Under the pieces are notes generated by a model. That model was not told where the DNA came from, ran no database searches, and worked only from the letters and a program-made list of their open reading frames with translations. Shown piece after piece: positions 27,451-35,350 of a stretch of DNA of 64,000 nucleotides; the first letter of the stretch is position 1, and each line of letters opens with the position of its first letter. This DNA comes from Crossiella equi (lineage in GTDB: Bacteria; Actinomycetota; Actinomycetes; Mycobacteriales; Pseudonocardiaceae). The DNA is taken from the NCBI RefSeq assembly GCF_017876755.1, contig NZ_JAGIOO010000001.1:7425786-7489785 (forward strand). Direction: 5' to 3'. Position numbers and translations under genes: made by a program.

Positions 27451-27493
27451 GATCCTCCGGACGGGTAGCTTCGAGCCATGCGTCCGGAGGATC
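27451..27493 (+). repeat. 13-bp inverted repeat enclosing a start codon
   Basis: GATCCTCCGGACG (27451-27463) pairs exactly with CGTCCGGAGGATC (27481-27493). The ATG of the S9 peptidase (27478-27480) closes the 17-nt loop. It could terminate terC transcription, lower translation of the peptidase, or both. Confidence 0.8.
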
Positions 27494-29430
27494 TTCCCTT
27501 TCTGCGAGTGCCCGGTGTCCCCACCCTGCACGGTGACCGCCTGGTCGTCGCCGTGACCAGCCCCGACGTCACCGCCGACGCCTATCGGGGCGGGCTGTGG
27601 GAGGTACCGCTGCACGGCGGCGGCCCCCGGCGGATCACGCACGGGCTCTCCGACACCCAGCCGAAGCTGTCCCCGGACGGCCGGTGGCTGGCGTTCCTGC
27701 GCGTGGCGGGCACCTCGGGCACCGCGGCCCGCCCGCAGCTGCACGTGCTGCCCACCGCGGGCGGCGACGCGGTCAAGCTCACCGACCTGCCCCTGGGTGC
27801 CGGAGTGCCCGCGTGGGCGCCGGACTCGGCGTCACTGGCCTTCACCGCGCGCGTGCCCGAACCGGGCCGCCACGGCACCGAGGAGGGCGTCGGCCCGGAC
27901 GCGGAGGCCCCGCGCCGCATCACCACCCTCACCTACCGCCTGGACGCCGTCGGCTTCCTCGGCGACAAGCCCGCCCAGGTGCACGTCGTGGCCCTGCCCG
28001 GCGCGGACGGCGTCGTACCGGAGACGCGGTGCCTGACCGAGCTGCCGGTGGACGCCGGGGACCCGAGCTTCACCGGCGACGGCACGCACGTGCTGTTCAC
28101 CGCGCAGCGCGACCTCGGTACCCAGGGCCCGACCTTCCACACCGACGTCTACGCGGTGCCGGTGGCCGGGGGCGAGCCGGTGCTGGTGGTGCGTTCGGAG
28201 GGCACCGCCGAGTACCCGGTGGCCGACGGCGACACCGTGTACTTCACCGGCGAGGCCTTCACCCCCGGCCGCTGCGTCGCGGTCAACCCCGCCCTGTGGT
28301 CGGCCCCGCTGGCACTGTCCGGCCAGCCCGGCACCCCGGTGCGGCTGACCGAGGCCGAGACCGTCGCGGTGGAACGCGCCCCCGGACCGCCCGTGCCGGT
28401 CGAGGGCGGCGTCCTGGTGACCGTGGCCGTGCGCGGCGCCGTGGAGGTGCGCCTGGTGCCGGAAGGGGCCAAGGACACGCCCCTGGCCGACCTGCCGCTG
28501 CTGGCGGGCGCGGGCGCGCAGGTGCTCGGCTTCACCGGGCACGGCGGGCGCGTGGTGGCCGCGGTGTCCACCGTGACCGACCCCGGCGAGCTCTACCTCA
28601 TCGGGGACGAGCCCGTGGTGCTCAGCGCGTTCAACGCCGGCTTCCGCGACCGGCTGCGCGGCTGGGAGGAGATCAACACCACCGCCGCGGACGGCTACCC
28701 CGTGCACGGCTGGGTGCTGCGCCCCGACGGCGAGGGCCCGCACCCGGTGCTGCTCAACATCCACGGGGGCCCGTTCCGCTTCTACACCCAGGGCTTCTTC
28801 GACGAGGCCCAGGTCTACGCCCGCGCCGGGTACGCCGTCGTGCTGGGCAACCCGCGTGGCTCGGCCAGCTACGGCGAGGCGCACGGCGCCGCACTGGTCG
28901 GGCCGGGCTTCGGCGTGGAGGCCGACACCGGCGACCTCCTCGCGCTGCTGGACGCCGCCCTGGCGGCCCCGGACCTGGACGCCGCGCGCGTGGGCGTGAT
29001 GGGCGGCTCCTACGGCGGGTTCATGACCACCTGGCTGGCCGCGCACCACGGCGAGCGGTTCGTCGCGGCCTGGAGCGAGCGCGCGGTCAACGTCTGGGAC
29101 TCCTTCGAGGGCTCCTCCGACATCGGCTGGTGGTTCGGGCACGCCTACTACACCGGTGAGCGCACCGAGCACGAGGGCAGCCCGCTCACCCATGCGAACA
29201 AGATCACCATTCCGGTGCTGATCGCCCACTCCGAGCAGGACTGGCGCTGCCCCCTGGAACAGGCGCAGCGGCTGTTCGTCGCCCTGCAACGCCAGGGCAC
29301 CCCCTCCGAGCTGCTCATCTTCCCCGGTGAGGGCCACGGCCTGTCCCGCGAGGGACGGCCCCGCCACCGGGTGCAGCGGTTCGAGGCGGTCCTGGAGTGG
29401 TGGGACCGGCACCTGCCGGTACGCCGCTGA
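27478..29430 (+). CDS. S9 family prolyl oligopeptidase / acylaminoacyl peptidase
   Basis: 650 residues, no signal peptide. Residues 1-390 form a seven-bladed-type propeller with TolB-like strands (QPKLSPDGRWLAFLR); the C-terminal 250 residues are the alpha/beta hydrolase. Triad visible: Ser511 in GGSYGGF, Asp588 in SEQDWRCP and His620 in GEGHG. The enzyme cleaves short peptides or removes acylated N-terminal residues in the cytoplasm. The start codon is enclosed by a 13-bp hairpin, an unusual position. Confidence 0.93.
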   Translation: MRPEDLPFLRVPGVPTLHGDRLVVAVTSPDVTADAYRGGLWEVPLHGGGPRRITHGLSDTQPKLSPDGRWLAFLRVAGTSGTAARPQLHVLPTAGGDAVKLTDLPLGAGVPAWAPDSASLAFTARVPEPGRHGTEEGVGPDAEAPRRITTLTYRLDAVGFLGDKPAQVHVVALPGADGVVPETRCLTELPVDAGDPSFTGDGTHVLFTAQRDLGTQGPTFHTDVYAVPVAGGEPVLVVRSEGTAEYPVADGDTVYFTGEAFTPGRCVAVNPALWSAPLALSGQPGTPVRLTEAETVAVERAPGPPVPVEGGVLVTVAVRGAVEVRLVPEGAKDTPLADLPLLAGAGAQVLGFTGHGGRVVAAVSTVTDPGELYLIGDEPVVLSAFNAGFRDRLRGWEEINTTAADGYPVHGWVLRPDGEGPHPVLLNIHGGPFRFYTQGFFDEAQVYARAGYAVVLGNPRGSASYGEAHGAALVGPGFGVEADTGDLLALLDAALAAPDLDAARVGVMGGSYGGFMTTWLAAHHGERFVAAWSERAVNVWDSFEGSSDIGWWFGHAYYTGERTEHEGSPLTHANKITIPVLIAHSEQDWRCPLEQAQRLFVALQRQGTPSELLIFPGEGHGLSREGRPRHRVQRFEAVLEWWDRHLPVRR

Positions 29431-29502
29431 ACGGGTGAGGCCGGGGACCGGGCGCGGAAAAATCCCTCGCCCGGGACCTGGGGTCTCCCGCAGGCTTCCG
29501 TC

Positions 29503-30027
29503 ATGACATGGACGGTGCGCCAGGCCGAACCGGCGGATGCGGCGGAGATCGCCCGCATCAACGTACTGAGCTGGCAGTACGCCTACCGAGGCATCGTCGC
29601 TGACGAGCTGCTCGACCAGATGAGCCCGCAGCGGCACGCGCCAGGCTGGGACGCCTGGCTCCGACGACCCGGCGCGGACACGGTGTTCGTCGCCGAGGAC
29701 CGCACGGGCCGCATCGGCGCCTACTGCGCGGTGCGCGAGACCCCCGACGAGGGTGCCGAGCTCCTCGCCCTCTACGGCGACCCGAAGCTGTGGGGCACCG
29801 GCGCGGGCCGCGCGGTCCACCACGCCGGTGTCCGGCACCTGGCCGCGCTGGGCCACCGCACGGCCGTGCTGTGGGTCTTCCAGGCCAACATGCTGGCCCG
29901 CAACTTCTACCGGGCCCACGGGTGGCGCCCGGACGGGGCGGTCCGCGACGACTGCCTGCAAGGCCGGGAGATACCGACCTGCCGGTACGTGCTGCGGCTG
30001 CCGAGCGAGCTGCCCAGAACCGCCTGA
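29503..30027 (+). CDS. GNAT family N-acetyltransferase
   Basis: 174 residues. GNAT core: ARINVLSWQYAYRGIV near the start (a form found in many actinobacterial acetyltransferases), LYGDPKLWGTGAGRAVH as acetyl-CoA loop, and VLWVFQANMLARNFYRAHGW closing the fold. Substrate not predictable. ATG 29503, single gene with a terminator downstream at 30055. Confidence 0.88.
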   Translation: MTWTVRQAEPADAAEIARINVLSWQYAYRGIVADELLDQMSPQRHAPGWDAWLRRPGADTVFVAEDRTGRIGAYCAVRETPDEGAELLALYGDPKLWGTGAGRAVHHAGVRHLAALGHRTAVLWVFQANMLARNFYRAHGWRPDGAVRDDCLQGREIPTCRYVLRLPSELPRTA

Positions 30028-30054
30028 CCCCTTCCCGCCCCCGAGTCCACCCGT

Positions 30055-30081
30055 GCCGGGCCCAGCCGAACTGGGCCCGGC
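30055..30081. terminator. Bidirectional terminator
   Basis: GCCGGGCCCAG (30055-30065) and CTGGGCCCGGC (30071-30081) form an 11-bp perfect stem with a 5-nt loop; then TGTCCTGTCTCC. It separates the acetyltransferase from the convergent RES toxin gene. Confidence 0.75.
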
Positions 30082-30112
30082 TGTCCTGTCTCCAGGCCCG
30101 GTCGGCGGCGGA

Positions 30113-30769
30113 TCAGCCGAGCAGCGTGTAGTTGAGCTCCTCGCAGATGCGCGCCAGCGGCAGGTCCAGCCCCGGGTGGTCCAGGGGCAGCAGCACGTCC
30201 GGCGCGATCGGCAGCGCGCTCATCCCCGGCGGGTCCCACAGGCAGATCGCCGGGTTGCCGGTGTCCATCGAGGAGCGGTACCAGAGCCCGTCCAGCTCCG
30301 GGTAGGCCGCGCGGATCGCCCGCGCCCAGGCCTGCGTGCGGTCCTTGGGGCCGGTGCTGATCGACTGCGAGGCGCCCGCGCGCGTGGGCCACAGGCCGGA
30401 CAGGTCCAGCAGCCGGAGCGTGCGGCGGGGGCGCAGCACCACCAGGTGCGGGCTGCGGGTGCGGCGGTCCACAGTGGACGTCGCCTGGTAGACCTCGGCG
30501 ACGCTGGTGCGCACGCTGAGGCCGAAGTAGAGCACGCCGTGCTCGTGGGTCTCGATGGGCCGCCCGTCCACGGTGGCCGGGTGCGGGTCGAAACGCGCGT
30601 GCGGCAGTGGTCCGGCGTACCGGAAGGAGTTCCACCTCTGGGGGTGGGTGCCGCCCGCGGCGAAGATGCGCACCAGACGGGTCGCCCGGTGTACGGCGAC
30701 GACGTCCTCGGTTCGGCGCAGCAACGCTTGCAGGGCAGCCGGAGTCGGCGGCGGAGGAAGCCGGGCCAA
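30113..30769 (-). CDS. RES domain toxin (NAD-degrading type)
   Basis: 218 residues. RES-family landmarks: RWNSFRYAGPLPHARFDP near residue 45, GVLYFGLSVRTSVAEVYQ with the conserved Glu, and LWYRSSMDTGNPAICLW with the conserved Ser. RES toxins, partners of Xre/MbcA-type antitoxins, deplete NAD+ (shown for MbcT and similar toxins). The antitoxin-like gene lies 63 bp upstream on the same strand in the usual antitoxin-toxin order. The N-terminal 40 residues before the RES domain are typical of actinobacterial members. Confidence 0.85.
   Translation of the reverse strand: MARLPPPPTPAALQALLRRTEDVVAVHRATRLVRIFAAGGTHPQRWNSFRYAGPLPHARFDPHPATVDGRPIETHEHGVLYFGLSVRTSVAEVYQATSTVDRRTRSPHLVVLRPRRTLRLLDLSGLWPTRAGASQSISTGPKDRTQAWARAIRAAYPELDGLWYRSSMDTGNPAICLWDPPGMSALPIAPDVLLPLDHPGLDLPLARICEELNYTLLG
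30467..30479. repeat. Dispersed 13-bp palindrome
   Basis: GTCCACAGTGGAC inside the RES toxin gene, where it encodes Ser-Thr-Val-Asp on the minus strand. Confidence 0.75.
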
Positions 30770-30832
30770 GTCGTGTGTCCTGTTCGCTGGTCTCGCGTGA
30801 AGTCGCTTTACCTGGTCAGCCGCGGTGGACTG

Positions 30833-31417
30833 TCAGGCCGGCGTCCCCAGCGTCGAGGCCAGCGTGGCGACCCGGCGCGGGTCACCACCGGCAAGCAGCC
30901 AGTCGCGGGGGGAGGTCGGCCGGTCGCCGAGCAGCAGGTCCTCCTGGGGGGTCGTCATGAACGCCGCGACCACCATCTGGGGCTGGTCGGCGGGTACCTT
31001 CGCCAGCACCATACCCAGACCGGGCAGCACCCCGCTGTCGGTGAACTGCCACGCGGGCAGCCGCCAGCCGCCGCGGTCCTTCCAGCCGGTCAGCCGGCCC
31101 GCGCTCACGCGGTGCCGGATGCGGCTGGTGTCCACCCCCACCCGTTCGGCCGCCTCGGCCACCGTCATGGCGGAGTCGTGCAGCACCGCCTGGGAGGCCA
31201 CGGCCTTGGCCCGGGGGTCGCGCTCATCCTCGGCGCGCGGGCTCAGGTCGACGCCCACCGCGGCCAGCGCGGCGCGCTGATCAGCGGAGAAGTAGGCGCC
31301 CGGGTCCGGGTGCGGCGGTGCCAGCTTGCGTGCGGCGTCCTCCACCAGCGACAGGAACTCGGTGGCGGTGACCCGCAGTCCGGCTCTGGCCAAGACATCC
31401 TCCAACGCAATGCTCAT
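30833..31417 (-). CDS. Xre/MbcA/ParS-type antitoxin of the RES toxin
   Basis: About 194 residues. A helix-turn-helix (MTVAEAAERVGVDTSRIRHR, about 90-110) followed by SAGRLTGW, and a C-terminal toxin-binding domain ending SPRDWLLAGGDPRRVATLA, the hallmark of MbcA/ParS/Xre antitoxins. Two in-frame ATGs exist (31417 and 31435); 31417 is reported because the region between and above them holds an inverted-repeat operator. It should bind the toxin and repress its own promoter. Confidence 0.8.
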   Translation of the reverse strand: MSIALEDVLARAGLRVTATEFLSLVEDAARKLAPPHPDPGAYFSADQRAALAAVGVDLSPRAEDERDPRAKAVASQAVLHDSAMTVAEAAERVGVDTSRIRHRVSAGRLTGWKDRGGWRLPAWQFTDSGVLPGLGMVLAKVPADQPQMVVAAFMTTPQEDLLLGDRPTSPRDWLLAGGDPRRVATLASTLGTPA

Positions 31418-31444
31418 GCGCACAGAGTAGCTCATGTGTGCGCA
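31417..31444. promoter_or_regulatory. Probable toxin-antitoxin operator
   Basis: TGCGCACA (31417-31424) and TGTGCGCA (31437-31444) are exact inverted half-sites 12 bp apart at the 5' end of the antitoxin gene; another GTGCGC follows at 31448. The placement fits antitoxin autorepression. Confidence 0.65.
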
Positions 31445-31679
31445 AACGTGCGCTTTCGTCGCTGAGGAGAACTAGTTTCCTAGGCCGTCCGAGTGTCGGT
31501 GTATCACGGTCGGTAAACGCCTCTTCGTGGGAAAGTCACACATCCTGAAAGGGTCCCATGACCTGCGCTGTCAGCGCGGTCACAACAACGTGACGAGTGG
31601 GCGGGCCGACCATGACGCGGTCGCCGGGGGCCGGTTGGGTACCCTCCACCGGAGCAGCAGCACCGCAGGACCAGCCGGG

Positions 31680-32942
31680 ATGAGGGACATCTCCACCGTG
31701 AACGCTTCCGCGTCGAAGACCGCGCCCGCCTGGCGCCTGCCCGTGGTCGTGGGCCTGCTGGCCGCCGTCGGGTTCGGCCTGGTCACCTTGTTCAACATCG
31801 GCAAGCCGTTCTTCTACCTCGACCTGCAGGTCTACCGCGCGGGCGGGCTCACCTGGCTCAACGGGCTGAGCCTGTACGAGCCGAGCTTCCCCAAGCCGTA
31901 CTCGCTGGACTTCCCGCTGCCCTTCACCTACCCGCCGCTGGCGGCGGTGCTGTTCGCGCCGGTCGGCCTGCTGCCGTTCTGGGTCAGCGCGGTGCTGTTC
32001 GTGCTCGTCAGCATGCTGGCGATGTTCACCACCGGCGCCATGGTCGGCAAGCGCCTGGGCCTGTCCCGCGACAAGGCCTGGTACGTGGCCGCGGTGGTCG
32101 GCACGGTGTGCGTGCTGCTGGAGCCGGTGCGCGAGACGCTGCAGTTCGGCCAGGTCAACCTGATCCTGATGGTGATGATCGCGGCCGACTGCCTGATGAA
32201 GAAGACGCCGTGGCCGCGCGGGCTGATGATCGGCCTGGCCGCCGCGATCAAGCTGACCCCGTTGGCGTTCCTGCTGTTCTTCCTCCTCCGCTGGCAGTGG
32301 AAGCCGATCTTCGTCGCGGTCGGCGGCTTCCTCGGCTTCGGCCTGCTCGGCTTCGCCCTGTCCCCGGGCAACTCGGTGCAGTACTGGTTCTCCACGCTGA
32401 CCGACCCGGGCCGCATCGGCTCGCCGGTCTACGCCAACAACCAGTCCGTGCGCGGTGTGATCTCCCGCGTCGGCTTCGACAACAGCGTGCTCTGGCTGGC
32501 CCTGGCGCTGCTGGTGGCGGCGCTGTCCGCGCTGGCGGTCCACCGGCTGCGCGCGGTCGGCCACGACCTGCACGCGCTGCTGGTGGTGGCCGCGGCCGGG
32601 CTGCTGGCCTCGCCGGTGTCCTGGTCGCACCACTGGGTGTGGATCGCACCGGCCGTGGTGCTGCTCGTGGTCCGGTTCGTCCAGAAGCCCGCGGCGCGCG
32701 TCCGGCTGCTGCTCATCGGCATCCCGACCGCGGTGGTCTTCGGCGTCGGCGGGCACCAGCTCGTGCCCAAGTCCGAGGACAAGGAGCTGACCTGGTCGGT
32801 GGGCCAGCAGCTGCTCGGCAACAGCTACGTGCTCGCCGCGGTCCTGTTCATCGTGCTCAGCTGCGTCTACGCGCTGCGCCTGCGCCCGGCCGGACCGCCC
32901 CCGGCCGAGGCCGCGGCGGCGGAGCAGGCGCACGCCGCCTGA
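31680..32942 (+). CDS. GT87 family polyprenyl-phosphate-dependent mannosyltransferase
   Basis: 420 residues with about ten membrane helices. The first extracytoplasmic loop FNIGKPFFYLDLQVYRAGG carries the catalytic-type Asp of GT-C enzymes; later FTYPPLAAVLFAPVGLLPF, QFGQVNLIL and SPVSWSHHWVWIAP are typical of GT87 (PimE-like) proteins. These move mannose from polyprenyl-phosphate-mannose to lipoglycans such as PIMs on the outer face of the membrane. The ATG at 31680 was chosen; a GTG at 31698 with a GAGGGA site is equally possible. Convergent with the chitinase gene, 21 bp apart. Confidence 0.85.
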   Translation: MRDISTVNASASKTAPAWRLPVVVGLLAAVGFGLVTLFNIGKPFFYLDLQVYRAGGLTWLNGLSLYEPSFPKPYSLDFPLPFTYPPLAAVLFAPVGLLPFWVSAVLFVLVSMLAMFTTGAMVGKRLGLSRDKAWYVAAVVGTVCVLLEPVRETLQFGQVNLILMVMIAADCLMKKTPWPRGLMIGLAAAIKLTPLAFLLFFLLRWQWKPIFVAVGGFLGFGLLGFALSPGNSVQYWFSTLTDPGRIGSPVYANNQSVRGVISRVGFDNSVLWLALALLVAALSALAVHRLRAVGHDLHALLVVAAAGLLASPVSWSHHWVWIAPAVVLLVVRFVQKPAARVRLLLIGIPTAVVFGVGGHQLVPKSEDKELTWSVGQQLLGNSYVLAAVLFIVLSCVYALRLRPAGPPPAEAAAAEQAHAA

Positions 32943-32963
32943 CCCCGCCGCCGGACCTGACCG

Positions 32964-35231
32964 CTAGCGCAGCCCGTTGTCCATGGCCGTGGAGAGCACG
33001 CCGGTGTCCCCGGACAGCTCCCACACCATGACGCCCAGCAGGTTCTTCGTCCTCAGCCAGGCGGTCTTCTTGCCGATCGACCAGGCGTCGTCGAAGCTCC
33101 ACCACTGCCCGCCGTTGCCGGTGTAGCCGTAGGTGGCCACCGACTGCTCGTCGTGGTGGATGGTCATGCCGGGCACGCTGGCCAGCAGGTTGCTGTACCC
33201 GCGGGTGCCCGCCTCCTCGGCGAACTGGCCGGGGGCGGCCCCGTTCGCGGCCTGCCACTCGCCCTTCTTGCCGCCGTCGGCGACCTGCTGCCAGCCGCGG
33301 CCGTAGTAGGCCAGGCCGATGGTCAGCTTGCGCGGGTTGACCCCGGCGTCGAGGTAGTGGTTGACCGCGTTCTCCACGCTGAAGTGGAAGCCGTACGGGT
33401 CCTCGTTGTCGGTGTACAGGTTGCCCTGGTGCCCGGCGATCTTGGGTTCCCAGGAGTTGTCGCTGCCCGCGCCGTGGAAGTCGTAGCCCTGCACGTTGGC
33501 CATGTCGAGGTACTTGAACACGTGGTCGGGCCCGGAGATCTCCCAGCCCGCGTCGACCTTGGCCGGGTCGGCCGGGGTGAACGCGGTCAGCTCGTAGCGC
33601 CGGTTGTTCTGGGCGCCCAGGGCGTCCAGCTGGCGCCGGAACTCCGCGACCAGCAGGGTGTTGTTGCGCTTGTCGTTGGGGCTGATGTGGTTGCCCGCGT
33701 GCCCTTCGGCGCCCGGCCACTCCCAGTCCAGGTCGATGCCGTCGAAGATCCCGGCGGCGCTGCCCGGACCGCCCGCGCCGTTGTAGGCCGGCAGGTTGCC
33801 CTTGACGTAGATGTCGAGGCAGCTGCTGACGAACTTCTTGCGGGCGGCGTCGGTGGCGGCCACATCGGAGAAGTACTTGGAGTAGGTCCAGCCGCCGAGG
33901 GAGATGAGCACCTTGAGGTGCGGGTGCTTGGCCTTGAGCTTGCGCAGCTGGTTGTAGTTGCCGCGCAGGTTCTCCCAGCCGGTGTCGGCCACCCCGTCCA
34001 CCGACTGCGCGGCCGCGAACGGCCTGCTGTAGTCGGCTTCGGCGTCGCCCGCCCCGTCGCCCTGGTTGGGGTCCTGGGGGTTGGCGCTGGTGCCCTTGGT
34101 GACACCGTGCAGGCAGGTCAGGTTGACCGGGTCGATGTTGCCGAAGGCGTAGTTGATGTGGGTCAGCTTCGCGGCCGCGCCGGTGGTGTCGATGTTGCGC
34201 ACGAAGTACTGGCGGCCGTAGATGCCCCACTGCACGAAGTAGCCGACGCGGGCGTGGTTGCCGGGCCCGACGAGGTCGTCGGTGCTCGCGCTCACCTCGG
34301 TGCTCGCGGCGGAGAGGTTGTCGTGGTTGTCCCGCGCCCGCACCGAGAACCGGTAGGTGGTGCTGGGGGAGAGACCGCCCACTGTGGACGAGGTGCCGGT
34401 GACGGTCGTGACGGGCACGCCGTCCCGGTAGACGTCGTAGTTGGCCACCCCCGTGTTGTCGGTGGAGGCGTTCCAGGCCAAGGAGATCGTCGAGGAGGAC
34501 TTGCCGGTGGCGCGGAGGTCGCCCGGCACGGTCGGCGGCTGGGTGTCGTCGCCGGGGTTGTTGGTGCGCACCGCCACGGCCGCGCTGGCCGGGGACAGGT
34601 TGCCCCGGGTGTCGCGCGCTTTGACCGTGAAGCTGTACTCGGTGTTGGGGGTCAGGCCGGTCACGGTGCCCTCGGTGCCGGTCACCGAGACCAGGCTGGT
34701 GCCACCCGCGATCTCGTAGCCCGCCACCGGGAAGTCGCCGGGGGTGGCGGCGTTCCAGGCCAGGGTCACCGTGCGGGTGGTCTTGCCGGTGCCGCGCACG
34801 TCGCCGGGCGCGTTCGGGCCCACGTCGGCGGAGCCGTCGCACTTGTTGCCGTTGATGCGGCAGTTCCGCGGGGCACCGGAACCGTTGAGCTGGAACATCG
34901 GGCTGTACGGCTCGGTGTTGGCGCCGGGGTTCACGCGGGCGTTGTAGTGCTCGTTCTCCACCGTGACGCGGTTGCCCGCGACGGTGGTCTTGCCGTACCA
35001 GGTGTTGCTCAGGGTGGTCCCGGGTGGCAGGTCGAACTCGATCTTCCATCCGGTGATCGCGGCGGTGGTCGGGTTGCCCACCACGTACTTGCCCTGCTGC
35101 CAGGAACCCATGTCCGCGCTGGAGAAGGTCGCGGTGAGTCCGGGGGCGGGCAGGGCCACGGCGGTCGTGGCCGCGGCGAGTGGGAGCAGCAGTGCGGCGC
35201 CCGCGGCGAGGGCGCGCTTGATCCTGGACAT
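32964..35231 (-). CDS. Secreted GH18 chitinase with CBM2 and two FnIII domains
   Basis: 755 residues. Signal peptide to about 26; family 2 carbohydrate-binding module (about 30-135) with a C-terminal Cys pair; two fibronectin type III domains (about 139-225 and 234-320); then the GH18 catalytic barrel (about 328-755) with the signature DGIDLDWEWP, catalytic Glu504. It cleaves chitin in the medium to chito-oligosaccharides. A DasR-type site lies about 95 bp before the ATG, so repression relieved by amino-sugar phosphates is likely. Same module order as Streptomyces chitinases. Confidence 0.96.
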   Translation of the reverse strand: MSRIKRALAAGAALLLPLAAATTAVALPAPGLTATFSSADMGSWQQGKYVVGNPTTAAITGWKIEFDLPPGTTLSNTWYGKTTVAGNRVTVENEHYNARVNPGANTEPYSPMFQLNGSGAPRNCRINGNKCDGSADVGPNAPGDVRGTGKTTRTVTLAWNAATPGDFPVAGYEIAGGTSLVSVTGTEGTVTGLTPNTEYSFTVKARDTRGNLSPASAAVAVRTNNPGDDTQPPTVPGDLRATGKSSSTISLAWNASTDNTGVANYDVYRDGVPVTTVTGTSSTVGGLSPSTTYRFSVRARDNHDNLSAASTEVSASTDDLVGPGNHARVGYFVQWGIYGRQYFVRNIDTTGAAAKLTHINYAFGNIDPVNLTCLHGVTKGTSANPQDPNQGDGAGDAEADYSRPFAAAQSVDGVADTGWENLRGNYNQLRKLKAKHPHLKVLISLGGWTYSKYFSDVAATDAARKKFVSSCLDIYVKGNLPAYNGAGGPGSAAGIFDGIDLDWEWPGAEGHAGNHISPNDKRNNTLLVAEFRRQLDALGAQNNRRYELTAFTPADPAKVDAGWEISGPDHVFKYLDMANVQGYDFHGAGSDNSWEPKIAGHQGNLYTDNEDPYGFHFSVENAVNHYLDAGVNPRKLTIGLAYYGRGWQQVADGGKKGEWQAANGAAPGQFAEEAGTRGYSNLLASVPGMTIHHDEQSVATYGYTGNGGQWWSFDDAWSIGKKTAWLRTKNLLGVMVWELSGDTGVLSTAMDNGLR

Positions 35232-35302
35232 GGTTCTCCCTCACAGGGATTGCGGAACTGAAGAACCAGCGGCGGATCGGAATTCCGTGCCCCGAAGTTA
35301 GG

Positions 35303-35316
35303 GTGACCCGGGTCAC
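35303..35316. promoter_or_regulatory. 14-bp perfect palindrome in chitinase promoter
   Basis: GTGACCC followed by GGGTCAC, between the DasR-type site and the chitinase start. A second regulator may act here; it is not a known DasR form. Confidence 0.5.
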
Positions 35317-35325
35317 GCCGTCAAT

Positions 35326-35337
35326 GGGTCTAGACCA
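35326..35337. promoter_or_regulatory. DasR-type operator of the chitinase gene
   Basis: GGGTCTAGACCA matches 11 of 12 positions of the central dre element TGGTCTAGACCA of the GlcNAc regulator DasR. It is 95-106 bp before the chitinase ATG and just beyond the stop of the sigma factor gene. Confidence 0.78.
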
Positions 35338-35350
35338 TTCGGAGCCTGCC

